From AP-15 sp963698995 (lineage in GTDB: Bacteria > Pseudomonadota > Alphaproteobacteria > ATCC43930 > CGMCC-115725), in the NCBI GenBank assembly GCA_963698995.1, contig CAVOTD010000027.1, forward strand, positions 186,001 through 250,000: a stretch of DNA of 64,000 nucleotides, written 5' to 3'. The first letter of the stretch is position 1. Every line of letters begins with the position of its first letter. The position numbers and the translations under genes are program-made. This document shows positions 8,243-18,666 of this stretch, in pieces. The notes under the pieces are model-generated. The model did not search any database. It was given only the letters and a program-made list of their open reading frames with translations, and was not told the DNA's origin.

Positions 8243-9286
8243 ATGGCAAATCAATCCTGGGTCATCACGACGGCGGTGGGAACCGGCGAGCGCGGCTATC
8301 GCGGGGATGGCGGGCCGGCGGCCCAAGCTCTGCTGAACGGCCCCTTCGATGTCGGGTTCGACGCCGCCGGCAACCTTTACTTCTCGGACACCTTCAACCA
8401 TTGCATTCGCCGGGTTGACGCCCGAACCGCCGTCATCTCCACCTTTGCCGGCTGCGGCGAAGCCGGCTACTCGGGCGATGGCGGGCCCGCGATCCAGGCC
8501 CGCTTCAACGAGCCTTACGGCATTGCGGTCGACAGGGCCGGGAATATTTACGTCGCCGACCGGCATAACCATTGCGTTCGCCGGGTCGACGGCGCCTCGG
8601 GCATGATCACGACCTTCGCGGGCAATGGCTCGTCGGGGTTCGGCGGCGACGACGGGGCGGCCTCGCGCGCGGGGATGGTCGAGCCGAACGGCGTGGCCTT
8701 CGATCCCGCCCAACAGCGATTGTTCATCACCGATGTCGCTGATCACCGCACCCGCGTTGTCGATATCGCCTCCGGGATCATCCGGACCTTTGCCGGCACC
8801 GGCGCGGCGGAACATGGCGGCGACGGCGGACCGGCAGGCGCCGCCGGGGTTCACGGCGCCCGCGCCGTCAAGGTTGCGGCCGACGGGACCGTCTACATCC
8901 TCGAGCGCCAGGGCAGCACATTGCGCGCGGTCGATCCCCGCAGCGGCATCATCACGACCGTAGCCGGCACCGGGGCCAGGGCTTACTCCGGCGATGACGG
9001 ACCGGCGATCGCGGCAGCCTTCAACGCACCCAAAGAGCTGGCGATCGACCGCGAAGGCAATCTGTTAATCGTCGATACCGAGAACCACGCGATCCGTCTC
9101 GTCGACATTCACACCGGCACTGTCGTCACGATCGCCGGCAGCGGCCGGCAAGGCGGCGACGGTGACGGCGGGCCGGCCCGGACCGCCGCGCTCGACCGGC
9201 CGCATGGCGCAGCGGTCGCCGCCGACGGATCGATCTATATCGGCGACACCAACAACCACCGCATCCGCAAACTCGCGCGAGCCTGA
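8243..9286 (+). CDS. NHL-repeat beta-propeller protein
   Basis: About 347 residues made almost entirely of repeats of roughly 56 residues, each with a TVAGTG...YSGDGGPA element followed by L-x-P-x-G-(I/V)-A-(V/F)-D and a G-N-x-Y-(V/F)-(A/S)-D strand. About six repeats are visible, enough for a six-bladed propeller. There is no signal peptide, so it is probably cytosolic unless exported otherwise. The ATG at 8243 is preferred over 8234 because the conserved part starts just after it. Such proteins act as binding scaffolds or lyases; no active-site residues can be assigned. Confidence 0.75.
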   Translation: MANQSWVITTAVGTGERGYRGDGGPAAQALLNGPFDVGFDAAGNLYFSDTFNHCIRRVDARTAVISTFAGCGEAGYSGDGGPAIQARFNEPYGIAVDRAGNIYVADRHNHCVRRVDGASGMITTFAGNGSSGFGGDDGAASRAGMVEPNGVAFDPAQQRLFITDVADHRTRVVDIASGIIRTFAGTGAAEHGGDGGPAGAAGVHGARAVKVAADGTVYILERQGSTLRAVDPRSGIITTVAGTGARAYSGDDGPAIAAAFNAPKELAIDREGNLLIVDTENHAIRLVDIHTGTVVTIAGSGRQGGDGDGGPARTAALDRPHGAAVAADGSIYIGDTNNHRIRKLARA

Positions 9287-9288
9287 GC

Positions 9289-9762
9289 TCACGTGGCCCC
9301 GGTGCCCGCCCGACACTTGACCATGCGTAACGGCGTGTAGATCAGCGCCGCAGTGCCGTCCTGCTTGACGACGCGGACGCGGGTGCGCACGAGGCCGCGG
9401 TCGGGGCGGCTCTTGCTGCGCCGCGCCTCGACGATCTCGCATTCGGCATGGATCGTGTCGCCGGCGAAGACCGGGTTCTCGACGTTGAGCTCCATGTGCA
9501 GAAAGGCGAAGCCGGTGTGCTGCATCGTCGCCTGCACCAAGAGACCCTCGGCAAAGGCGTAGACCAGCGCCGCCGGCGCCAGGCGCCGCTTGATGTCGGA
9601 TTCGTGCGCCAGAAATTCGAGGTTGGTGAACAATACCTCGACCATGCCGGTGCAGTTGACGAAATTGGTGATGTCGGCCTCGGTGACGGTGCGCCCGATC
9701 GTCTTGAACTGCCGGCCGACCGGCAGATCCTCGAAAAAGAAGCCGAGCCCGACCGTCTCCAT
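9289..9762 (-). CDS. MaoC-like hot-dog dehydratase
   Basis: 157 residues with the MaoC pattern: an N-terminal FFFEDLPVGRQFKTIGRTVTE, the hydratase helix region ending ALVYAFAEGLLVQAT, and the central PVFAGDTIHAECEIVEARRSKSRP strand pair that lines the pocket. MaoC-type enzymes hydrate enoyl-CoA thioesters. The usual D-x(4)-H hydratase motif is not obvious in the N-terminal half, so it may act on a different acyl substrate or be a binding protein. It lies next to an epimerase gene on the same strand (27 bases apart), consistent with one operon. Confidence 0.7.
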   Translation of the reverse strand: METVGLGFFFEDLPVGRQFKTIGRTVTEADITNFVNCTGMVEVLFTNLEFLAHESDIKRRLAPAALVYAFAEGLLVQATMQHTGFAFLHMELNVENPVFAGDTIHAECEIVEARRSKSRPDRGLVRTRVRVVKQDGTAALIYTPLRMVKCRAGTGAT

Positions 9763-9788
9763 GCTGTCCTCTTCTTGGTGCGCTACGG

Positions 9789-10730
9789 CTAACGGTCGGC
9801 GACGAGCGGCATGCCCGCTTCGCGGCGGATATCGTTGATGATCTGCAGCACTCGCTGTCGGTAGGGGAGATATTGGAGGCCGAATTCCTGGATCAGGCGG
9901 CTGTTGTCGATCAGGTAATTGCCGGATTCCTGCTTGCCGCCGGTCTCGTGCTCAAAAGTGATATGCGCGCCGGGCAGGAATTCGTGTACCAGATCCGCGA
10001 GCGCGCCCAGGCTGATCGGCGTTCCGCCGGTGCTGTAAACCGCGTGGCGCGGCTTGTCGGTCATCAAGACGCGGGCGAACACCTCGGCGATGTCGTCGAC
10101 ATGGACCGGGCAGCGCATCGCGTCCTTGTAGGGGAAGGAGATCGCCTCGCCGCGCGCCGGAAAGGTGATGCATTTGACGTGGTCGACCGAGCCGACGATC
10201 TTGTCGGGGCCGGTCACATTGGCGGGGCGGATCGCAGTAATTTCCATGCCGTATTTTTCGCGGTAGTCCTGCGCCTGCCATTCGTTGAAGATCTTGTGCA
10301 TGGCATACTGGACGTGGCCGTGGCGGAAATCGTCCTCGGTGACCGTGCGGTCGCCATAATGCTTTTGCTCGCCGCTGACCGCCAATGAGCTGGCGAACAC
10401 GACCCGGTTTACCCCGCAGAGCCGCGCCGCCTCGAAGCAGTTGTCCATGCCGACGATATTCAGCTTGGTGGCGACATGCGGGGCGTGTTCGCTGCCAAGG
10501 AAATAGGCGAGATTGACGACGCGCGAGGGTTTCGCCGCGACCGTGGCCGCCATCACGTCGTCGAACTGGGTAACGTCACCGCGCACGACCCGGACCTGTT
10601 TGCCGAATTCCTCGTAAGAGGCGGTGGCGGGATTGAGGTCCACACAGACGATTTCTTCGCCGCGTTTCGCCAATAGCGGGATTAGACGACGGCCAATAAA
10701 GCCGGTGCCGCCGAGAATCAAAATCGACAT
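9789..10730 (-). CDS. NAD(P)-dependent epimerase/dehydratase (extended SDR)
   Basis: 313 residues. The N-terminus MSILILGGTGFIGRRLIPLL is the Rossmann dinucleotide-binding motif (GGTGFIG). The catalytic Y-x3-K appears as YAMHK around residue 141, and RPANVTGP marks the substrate domain. This is the standard layout of sugar-nucleotide epimerases and related reductases. Substrate unknown. It is followed on the same strand by the MaoC-like gene. RBS-like GGGAGG sits just upstream of the ATG. Confidence 0.8.
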   Translation of the reverse strand: MSILILGGTGFIGRRLIPLLAKRGEEIVCVDLNPATASYEEFGKQVRVVRGDVTQFDDVMAATVAAKPSRVVNLAYFLGSEHAPHVATKLNIVGMDNCFEAARLCGVNRVVFASSLAVSGEQKHYGDRTVTEDDFRHGHVQYAMHKIFNEWQAQDYREKYGMEITAIRPANVTGPDKIVGSVDHVKCITFPARGEAISFPYKDAMRCPVHVDDIAEVFARVLMTDKPRHAVYSTGGTPISLGALADLVHEFLPGAHITFEHETGGKQESGNYLIDNSRLIQEFGLQYLPYRQRVLQIINDIRREAGMPLVADR

Positions 10731-10845
10731 AAGTCTCCCTCCCTAAAGCCGGCCGGATTGCCTGCCCCGACGTTAGCCCGCTTCCGCCGGCGCGGCAATC
10801 CAGCCTAATCTCTGATAGGAATCCGGTAGCGGGTATAATTGTCAC

Positions 10846-10923
10846 CCCCCGCGAAAGGCGAAAGCGGGGGTTCAGGGCGGACGGGCGAGACCTGCCGCCC
10901 CTAGGTTCCCGCTTTCGCGGGAA
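10846..10923. repeat. REP-like double palindrome between genes
   Basis: Two hairpins lie 35 bases apart: CCCCCGC (10846-10852) pairs with GCGGGGG (10864-10870), and TTCCCGC (10906-10912) pairs with GCGGGAA (10917-10923) around a TTTC loop. The flanks GTCA/TGAC are also inverted. Elements of this GTCATTCCCGCGAAAGC type are dispersed intergenic repeats in many proteobacteria. It lies between divergent genes, so it is unlikely to be a terminator. Confidence 0.6.
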
Positions 10924-10958
10924 TGACGTCCACCCATGATGGCGGGAGATGAAGTGCG

Positions 10959-12186
10959 ATGACTGCGGTGGTTTTTGCGAATTGTGCGGTGCTCGACGGC
11001 ACTCACAAGGAGCGCCGTGAGGATAGCCATGTCCTGGTCGAGGACGGCCTGGTCCGCGAAGTCTCCGACCGGCCGATCGCGAGCGCCGCCGCCGAGACGA
11101 TCGACCTTAAGGGCCGTACCTTGATGCCCGGCCTGATCGATGCGCATGTCCATGTTATTGCGGTCGACGCGGCGCTCGCCAGGCTGTCGGACCGGCCGGT
11201 CACCTTACTGACCTTGCAGGCGGCAAAGGTGCTCGAAGGCATGCTGCAGCGCGGCTTTACGACAATCCGCGATGCCGGCGGTGCGGATGGTGGGCTCGCC
11301 GAGGCGGTCGAGGAGGGACTGGTCCGCGGGCCGCGCATCTTCCCCTCGGGCAGCGCGCTGAGCCAGACCGGCGGGCACGGCGACACGAGACCGCGCACCC
11401 AGTCGGTCGTCACTTGCGCCTGCTGCGAAGGGGGTGCAGCTCTGTCGCGTATTGCCGATGGCGTTACGGAATGCCGCCGCGCCGCGCGCGACGAATTGCG
11501 CAAAGGGGCGACACAAATCAAGATCCTCGCCTCGGGCGGCGTCGCCTCGCCTTACGACCCGATCTGGAACCTGCAATACAGCGAAGAGGAAGTGCGCGCG
11601 ATCGTCGAGGAGGCGCGGGCCTGGCATACCTATGTCCTCGCCCACGCCTATTCGCCCGAGGCGATCCGCCGCTCGATTGATTTCGGCGTGCGCTCGATCG
11701 AGCACGGCAATCTGATCGACCGCGCCACCGCCGAGCATGTCGCCGGCTGCCGATGCTTTTGTCGTGCCGACGCTCGCCACCTATGACGCATTGCACCGCT
11801 TTGGCCGGGAATTGGGCTTCCCCGAGGTAAGCATGGCCAAGCTCGGCGAGGTGCGGGAGGCGGGGCTCAGCTCGCTCGAAATTTTGCGAGCGGCCGGCGT
11901 CAAAATCGGTTACGGCACCGATCTGCTGGGCCCGATGCACCGCTACCAGTCGCGCGAATTCGTGATCCGCGCCGAGGCGATGTCGCCCTTCGAGATCATC
12001 CGCTCGGCGACAATCGTCAACGCGGAACTGTTGAACCGCGCCGGCGAGCTCGGCGTCGTCGCGCCGGGCGCGCGTGCCGATCTGATCACCGTCGATGGCG
12101 ACCCGCTCGCCGACATCTCGCTGCTCGACGGCCAGGGCGAGCACATCAGCCACATCATGAAGGACGGCGTGTTTTACAAGCGCTAA
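10959..12186 (+). CDS. Metal-dependent amidohydrolase, imidazolonepropionase/prolidase-like (one frameshift)
   Basis: About 408 residues in two frames joined by a one-base shift near 11740. The ATG at 10959 gives a composite TIM barrel: GLIDAHVHV (first metal H-x-H), TQIKILASGG (bridging Lys), LAHAYSP and SIEHGN (metal His), and after the shift VKIGYGTD (catalytic Asp) and the C-terminal GARADLITVDGDPL strand. All key residues are present across the two parts, so the parent enzyme was complete. Family members hydrolyse cyclic amides, dipeptides or related bonds in the cytosol. The single lesion may be a sequencing error. Confidence 0.75.
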
Positions 12187-12216
12187 GGTTGCGGTCATCA
12201 ACACCCCGGATCAGCA

Positions 12217-12557
12217 GCGCGTCGAGCCCATCGCGGCCGCCCGCCGCGGTTAGATCTGGCTTGCGGCGCTCGATCCGACAATTGGCGCGGAAATTCAAAA
12301 GACCCGACCCTCGGGTCATCATCTCTCCGCCGGAGATGCATGACTTTCTGCGCACCCGTCACCGTCGCGCCAATGACTACGGGCAGCCATCCGGCGCCCT
12401 ATCGCATACCGCTCCGGTTTCGCGGCAAGGAGGGTCTGATATGCTCGATCAACTGCAAACACTCGACAAGCAGCGGCTCGTGCGCCGCATTGGCGCCGTG
12501 ACGGTCTCTACGCTGCGCCCTACGCTCACGGCTTTGCGCGAGATGTTCGAGGAATAG
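12217..12557 (+). pseudogene. mazF: Broken mazF-like mRNA interferase gene
   Basis: Pieces of one MazF/PemK protein occur in order in three frames: IWLAALDPTIGAEIQKTRP (12254 on), VIISPPEMHDFLRT (about 12315), VTVAPMTTGSHPAPYRIPL (about 12358) and LLDQLQTLDKQRLVRRIG (about 12441), ending LREMFEE. The total, about 112 codons, is the normal length. Where family members have Gly-Glu-Ile-Trp, this copy has Gly-TAG-Ile-Trp (TAG at 12251-12253), plus three frame changes. MazF cleaves mRNA at specific sequences. No mazE-like antitoxin gene is visible upstream, where the amidohydrolase ends 30 bases away. It is dead as read. Confidence 0.7.
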
Positions 12558-12615
12558 GCTGCCACCCCCAGCCCGGCGCTATGGCAAACGGCCAAATCGC
12601 GGTAGCATCGCCGCC

Positions 12616-14391
12616 ATGAACTCCGGGCACGCGCGTGTCGAGCGCCGGCTGGCAGCGATCCTGGCGGCCGATGTCGCGGGCTATTCGCGGCTGATGGGCG
12701 CGGACGAGGAGGGCACGCACGCGGCATTGACCGCGCTGCGCCGCGAAGTGACGGACCCGAAGATCGGCGAGCATCGGGGCCGCATTGTCAAAACCACCGG
12801 CGACGGGCTGTTGGTCGAGTTCGCGAGCGTCGTCGATGCGGTGCGCTGCGCCCGTCGAGCTGCAGCGCGAGATGGCAGTGCGCAATCAGGGTGTCGCCCA
12901 GGAGCGCCGCATCGAATTCCGCATCGGCATCAATCTCGGCGACATCATCATTGAGGAGCATGACATTTACGGCGACGGGGTCAATGTCGCGGCGCGGCTG
13001 GAGGCATTGGCCGAGCCGGGCGGGATCTGCGTCAGCCGGGTCGTGCGCGATCAGGTGCGCGACAAAGTCGATTTCGGCTTTGAGGATTTGGGCGAGCAGC
13101 AGGTCAAGAACATTGCGACGGCCGGTGCGCGTCTACCGCATTCCAGTAGCGCGAGAACGCCGCGTCGAAACCACCGCTGCCATTGCCGGACGAAACCGTC
13201 ACTGGCCGTGCTGCCGTTCCAGAACATGACCGGCGATGCCGACCAGGACTATTTCGTCGACGGCATCGTCGAGGAGATCACCACGGCAATTTCGCGGCTG
13301 CCGTGGCTGTTCGTGATCGCCCGCAATTCGAGTTTTACGTACAAGGGCCGCGCCGTCGACGTGAAGCAGGTGGCGCGCGAACTCGGCGTGCGTTACGTCC
13401 TCGAAGGCAGTGTGCGCAAAGCCGGCAACCGCGTGCGCATCACCGGCCAGCTGATTGACACGACGACCGGCGCGCACATCTGGGCCGACCGCTTCGACGG
13501 CGCCCTCGACGACATTTTCGAATTGCAGGACCAGGTGGCGAGCCGCGTCGTCGGCGCGCTCGAGCCCAGGCTGCGGCAGTCCGAGATCGAGCGGGCGACC
13601 CGCAAGCCGACCAATAACCTCGATGCCTACGACCTTTATCTGCGCGCGTTGGCGGTGGTCCATAACCTGACGCCGGATGGCGTTGCCGAGGCCGCTCGAT
13701 TTATGCGAACAGGCGTTTGGGCTCGATCCCACCTATGCGCCGGCTGCCGGGCTCGCCGCGTGGTGCCGAACCGTCCAGAAGTGGCAGGGCTGGATTCTCC
13801 CGGCAGGCGCGGAATATGCTGAAGGCATCAAACTGGCGAGACGGGCTATCGAGTTTGGCAACGATGATCCCGATACACTGTGGATGGCCGCGCACACGCT
13901 CGCCTACCTTGGCGCTGAAAATGCAACTGGCGCGACCCTTGTCGATCGCGCCTTGCTACTCAATCCCAATTCTGCGCACGCGTGGGGCGTAAAGGGATTG
14001 ATTGCGTCCTGGCGAGGCGACTCGGACACTGCGATCGATGCACTCAAACGTGCCATTCGCCTCAGTCCGCTCGACCCCCGCAACTTTCACAATCGATTTC
14101 GGCATCAGCCTATCCCTGCTTGGCGCGCAATGCTACGAAGAGGCCTGCGACTGGGTGGACCAATCGCTGCGCGAGCAGCCAAGATTTGCTGCTGCCGTAC
14201 GGGTCAAGCTCTCGCTGTGCGGCCATCTCGGTCGCGCCGAGGAGGCGCGTCGATGCCTCAAGCGGCTGATGGAACTGCAGCCTGACCTGACCATCGCCAC
14301 ATTTACCGCACACGCAGCAACATTCCTCTCGGCCGCAGTAACCGAAATCTTCGTAGAGGGTCTGCGCAAGGCCGGGTTACCGGAACGATAG
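12616..14391 (+). pseudogene. Class III adenylate/guanylate cyclase-TolB-TPR protein, several frameshifts
   Basis: A gene of about 590 codons read in several frames. Part 1 is a class III nucleotide cyclase catalytic domain (RRLAAILAADVAGYSRLM, VKTTGDGLLVEF, FRIGINLGDIIIE, YGDGVNVAARLE). Part 2 is a TolB-like N-terminal domain (KPSLAVLPFQNMTGD, VRYVLEGSVRKAGNRVRI, GAHIWADRFDG). Part 3 has TPR repeats (for example ALLLNPNSAHAWGVKGL). The order is a common signalling architecture in rhizobia-like bacteria. Frame changes occur near 12855, 13120-13185, 13690 and 14095, so no full product is made from this reading. Confidence 0.7.
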
Positions 14392-14423
14392 AGGTTCACC
14401 GCCGCAGCGAGGGAGGGCACGCC

Positions 14424-15970
14424 GTGAATGATATCGCGACTGGGCGAATCATCAGCGGTGATCGTGAGATCTCGCGTCAGGCAATCATGGAGCGGGCGGG
14501 GAAGGCAGCCAGCGGGTTCGCTGCGTTTGGGGTCGCGGCGGGCGATGCAATCGCCGTGGTATTGCGTAACGACTTTCCGTTCTTTGAGGCGAGCTATGCG
14601 GCGCAACGGCTCGGCGCCTATTGCGTGCCGGTCAACTAGCACGGCGAGGCCCCGGAGATCGCCTATGTATCACAAGATCGCGGCGCCAAGGTAGTAGTGG
14701 CGCATGCCGACCTGCTGCCGCAAGTCCTGCCGGCAATGCCCGAGGGCGTGCCGCTGCTCGTCGCGCCGACGCCTTGTGAAATTGCCGCTGCCTATGGCAT
14801 CCCGAGCGAGCAGTGCCGGGTTCCTACCGGCGCGCTCTGTGGAACGAGTGGCTCGCCGGCTTCACGCCAATGCCGCAGGGTACGCCCGGCGCGATCTCCA
14901 GCATGATCTACACCTCGGGCACGACCGGCAATCCGAAGGGCGTGCAGCGCCTGACCTGGCGCCGGAGTTCGCGGCAACGATCGCTCTGATCGCGCGCGAG
15001 GTCTTCGGCTTTGTTCCCGGCCGGCCGATCCGGACTGTCGTGACCGGACCGCTCTATCACACCGCGCCAAACGCCCATGGCCTGATTGCCGCGCGGGATG
15101 GCGGGCTCGTCATTCTACAGCCGCGTTTCGATGCCGAGCAGCTGCTGCAGTTGATCGAGCGGTTCCGCATCACTCACTTGCATATGGTGCCGACCATGTT
15201 CGTGCGGCTGCTGCGGCTGCCTGAAGCGGTGCGCCGCAGGTGTGATTTATCTTCGCTCGAATGGGTCGTGCACGGCGCCGCACCCTGCCCAGTGCACTTG
15301 AAGCAGGCAATGATCGAGTGGTGGGGACCTGTCGTCACCGAATATTACGGCTCTACGGAGACTGGGATTGCGACCTTCCATACCGCCGACGAGGCGTTGC
15401 GCAAGCCCGGCACGGTCGGCCGGCCGCTTGCCGGTGCGACTGTCAGGATCCTCGACGACGCGGGCCGGGAAGTGCCGCGCGGCGAGATCGGCGAAGTCTA
15501 TTACTGGCTGCGCGGCATGCCCGACTTCACCTACCACGGCCTGCCCGAGAAGCGCCACGAGATCGAGCGCGCCGGGTTGATTTCGGTCGGCGATGTCGGC
15601 TATCTCGACGAGGGACGGCTATTTGTTCCTTTGTGACCGCAAGAACCACATGGTGATCTCCGGCGGGGTGAATATTTACCCGGCGGAGATCGAAGCCGCG
15701 CTGCTCGCCTTGCCGGGGGTGCATGACCACGCCGTGTTCGGCGTCCCGGATGATGAGTTCGGCGAAACTTTGTGCGCCCATATCGAGCCGGAACCCGCCG
15801 CCGTGCTTGACGAGCCGATGATCCGCTCCTTCCTGCGCGAGCGGCTGGCCGACTTCAAGGTGCCGCGGCTGATCCGCTTCGATACCCATCTGCCGCGTGA
15901 GGATTCCGGCAAGATCATGAAACGGAAACTCCGCGATCCCTATTGGGAAGACACCGGACGCCGCATCTAA
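14424..15970 (+). pseudogene. Acyl-CoA synthetase (AMP-binding), amber codon and frameshifts
   Basis: About 515 codons of an ANL-superfamily acyl-CoA ligase. An in-frame TAG at 14637-14639 stands where family members have Trp (YCVPVN-stop-HGEAPEIAYV). Later frames carry the P-loop-like MIYTSGTTGNPKGVQ (about 14907), EYYGSTETG (15340), the hinge-Asp region GDVGYLDEG (15592), then ISGGVNIYPAEIE and the catalytic-Lys region EDSGKIMKRKL near the end. Frame changes lie near 14820, 14950 and 15625. Such enzymes activate fatty or aromatic acids with ATP and CoA. It follows the broken cyclase gene by 32 bases. Confidence 0.75.
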
Positions 15971-15984
15971 TTAAAGAGGACAGG

Positions 15985-16452
15985 TCAAGGGCCTGTGAAC
16001 TTCACCAGGTAGCCTGAAACCGAAATACCGGCCACGTTCGAGAAATAAAAAGTTGCGTTAGGATGGAGCATCATTTTCAATGGCATTGAAAAAGCGAACA
16101 CATCTGTTGTTGATGTCGTGTTGACCTTGGTTGCCGGAAACACATGAAATCCGGCCCCATTGAGACCGAGACCTTGATCAGTGACTGCCATCGTCACGCT
16201 GGTGGTCTGGTTCGATGACACCGGCGCGAAAACGAACCCCGACACATATTCAATGATCAGTCGCTGGCCAGTCGGGACTTTGCATTGATTTGCGCTGCTC
16301 GTACCACAGAGCAAACCGTTGACTATATTCGCGTAAATGGGTTGTTTTTCGGGTTCTACGGCTTCGGCAATTGTTACAACAGAGCCCGATATCACTAATG
16401 CCAATCCACAGCTGATTGCCAAGGCCTTTTTGTACGTGAGGCTCTGATTCAT
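15985..16452 (-). CDS. Secreted hypothetical protein (155 aa)
   Basis: A 155-residue protein with a Lys-containing N-terminus and a hydrophobic stretch (residues 9-29, ALAISCGLALVISGSVVTIA) that reads as a signal peptide. Two Cys (GLLCGTSSANQC, residues about 48-57) could form a disulfide. The rest is rich in Thr, Val and Phe and probably beta-stranded. The codon use is less GC-biased than its neighbours, so it may have been acquired. The family is not recognised. The region upstream (16453-16684) holds no gene I can support. Confidence 0.5.
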   Translation of the reverse strand: MNQSLTYKKALAISCGLALVISGSVVTIAEAVEPEKQPIYANIVNGLLCGTSSANQCKVPTGQRLIIEYVSGFVFAPVSSNQTTSVTMAVTDQGLGLNGAGFHVFPATKVNTTSTTDVFAFSMPLKMMLHPNATFYFSNVAGISVSGYLVKFTGP

Positions 16453-16684
16453 GGGGTATTCCGCGACCTCTTCCGCTGGGCTATCGATAATATAGATCTT
16501 CGCAAAAAGCGTTCCCCTTTCGCGCGATGCTCGAAACTGGGGTTTGACCGTAACAAGAAAATAAGCTTAGGGCGCTGATAGGCCGAATATGCGAGGGACA
16601 TGCCGCTTTTTGGCTCGATTCCTTTACGCGCTCTGGGGAGGCCGCAAAAGGGCGGTCTCGAGGGATATATCGCATTTGACCCAG

Positions 16685-17275
16685 TCAATCGAGGACCTCG
16701 AAATGCGCCTCGGTCGGCCGCATATCGAGGCCGTTGATCGGCAGCATGTCCTGGGGACATGCCGAGAACGCGACGATGCAGTCCATCGCGGCGCGCAACG
16801 TGACGTAGCTGCCGGGTGTGCTGACCGGAGGGCGCGTCTCGACCCGGTTGCCGTCGATCACCGGAATGTTCATGAACAGATTAAGCGGCGCCGGGGTCTC
16901 TGGCGACGTAAGCCCAAGCGCTGCCAAGGCGGCGGCGAGGTTATCGGTGCAGTTGTCGTGATATTCCGTGCAGCCGAGCAACTCGTAGCGCCAGCGGTCG
17001 CAAGCGGCAAAGAGAGTATCGTGGATCCCACCCGAGGTGTCCTCGACCAAGGTCAGCATCGGACGCCGCTTGTTGCTGACCAGTGCATCGCCGAGCTGAG
17101 GAATGATCCGCCCGATCGCGACGCGGCTGTGCTCCATCGACATGAACTCGTGCATGTCATTGGCATTGAAGGCCCAGGCGTCGACGACCTGCTGCCCCTT
17201 CGAGTTGACGACTTTGATCCGCTGGCCTTTGCGCACGCGCGCCGCTTTGCCTTGGCGCGCCGGGATCTCGATCAT
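16685..17275 (-). CDS. DUF1989 / urea carboxylase-associated family protein
   Basis: 196 residues with the pattern of DUF1989: MIEIPARQGKAARVRKGQ at the start, DAWAFNANDMHEFMSMEHSR, then LLGCTEYHDNCTDNL with conserved Cys and His residues, and LNLFMNIPV. Related proteins occur beside urea carboxylase and amide or guanidine degradation genes, but their chemistry is not settled. Here the divergent neighbour is an amidase, which fits a nitrogen-compound context. No signal peptide. The function is inferred from context only. Confidence 0.7.
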   Translation of the reverse strand: MIEIPARQGKAARVRKGQRIKVVNSKGQQVVDAWAFNANDMHEFMSMEHSRVAIGRIIPQLGDALVSNKRRPMLTLVEDTSGGIHDTLFAACDRWRYELLGCTEYHDNCTDNLAAALAALGLTSPETPAPLNLFMNIPVIDGNRVETRPPVSTPGSYVTLRAAMDCIVAFSACPQDMLPINGLDMRPTEAHFEVLD

Positions 17276-17365
17276 GGGGCTCTCCGATCGGGTTGACCGT
17301 CGACGAGTTTAATGTCGCTTGCTAGGCTGCGAAACATTCCGCCAGCTCTGGTTCATAACAAGGCA

Positions 17366-18666
17366 ATGGAGATTGCGGTGATCGACCTTCGTTCTCTGAC
17401 CGTTCGTGAGGCCGCCCAGCACATCGCCGAGCGCCGGATCAGCGCCGAGGCGTTGGTCGCGGCCTATCTCGATCGCATCGAGGCGCGCGAGACGGTTGTC
17501 GGCGCCTGGCAATACCTCGATCGCGAGCAGGCGCTGGCGACGGCACGCCAACGCGATGCCGAGCCGCCGCGCGGCCCTCTGCACGGCGTCCCGATCGCGG
17601 TCAAGGACCTGATCGACACGCGCAACATGCCGACGAGTTACGGCTCGCCGATCTACCGCGGTCATCAGCCGACCGCGGATGCCTCTTGCGTGGCGCTGGC
17701 CCGTGCGGCCGGTGCCGTTGTCCTCGGCAAGACCGTGACGACCGAGTTTGCGACCTTCACCCCGGGCAAGACGGCGAACCCGCGCAATCCCGCGCACACC
17801 CCGGGCGGCTCATCGAGCGGCTCGGCCGCCTCGGTGGCCGACGGCATGGTGCCGCTCGCTTTCGGCACGCAAACCGCCGGCTCGGTGATCCGGCCCGGCG
17901 CCTATTGCGGTTGCGTCGCCTACAAACCGAGCTCTGGCCTGATCAACCGTACCGGAGCCAAGCCGCTTGCCGACAGTCTCGACACGGTGGGTGTCTTTGC
18001 GCGTTCGGTCGAGGACGCGGCCTTCTTCGCCGGCGTATTGGCGGAGCGGCCGGCGCTGCGCCATCTCGCCGTCCCGCAGCAAGCGCCACATTTTGGCTTC
18101 TACCGCACCCCGGTCTGGGACGCAGCCGAGCCGGCGACTGCCGCCGCTCTCGATGTGGCGCGGGTTGCCTGGAACGGGCCGGCGCAGTGGTGACGGAACT
18201 CGCGATTGCGCCCGAGCATCGCGGTCTCAACGCCGCGCAGGACACGATCATGTGGTTCGAGACGGTCCGCGCCCTGGCCTATGAGCGGCTGGAGCACAGC
18301 GCCGAGCTCTCACCGCGCCTCGCCCAACTGATCGATACCGGGATGGCGATCGGCGCCGATGTGTACGATCGGGCGCTCGGCGATGCCGCGCAGGCGCGGG
18401 CCGGGCTCGATGCTTTCTTTGGGCCCTGCGATGCGGTCATCGTGCCGGCTGCACCGGGTGAGGCGCCGGCGGGGCTCGGCCATACCGGCGACCCGGTGTT
18501 CAACCGCATGTGGACCCTGCTCGGCGTGCCCTGCGCGGCTATCCCGGCACGGTGGGCTGATAATGGCCTGCCGACCGCGGTTCAGTTGGTCGGGCGGGCG
18601 CGCGACGATGCGCGGCTGATGGCCTGCGTGATGTTTCTCGAGCAGGCGCTCGCCCGAGCGGCATGA
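17366..18666 (+). CDS. Amidase signature family amidohydrolase (one frameshift)
   Basis: About 433 residues in two frames joined by a one-base shift near 18180. The amidase signature is intact before the shift: catalytic Lys in GVPIAVKDLIDT, the Gly/Ser-rich GGSSSGSAASVADG with the cis-Ser, and GTQTAGSVIRPG with the nucleophile Ser. After the shift the C-terminal domain continues to FLEQALARAA. It hydrolyses amides by a Ser-cis-Ser-Lys triad in the cytosol. The start is set at ATG 17366; an in-frame ATG at 17312 would add 18 residues. The stop overlaps the ATG of the next gene (ATGA). Confidence 0.75.

Noticed and set aside
10846..10923. Intrinsic terminator or CRISPR-like repeat
   Set aside because: The palindromes lie between divergent genes, lack U-tracts and fit a REP-like element.
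12187..12216. A mazE antitoxin upstream of the mazF pseudogene
   Set aside because: Only 30 bases separate the amidohydrolase stop from the mazF-like sequence, which is too little for an antitoxin gene.
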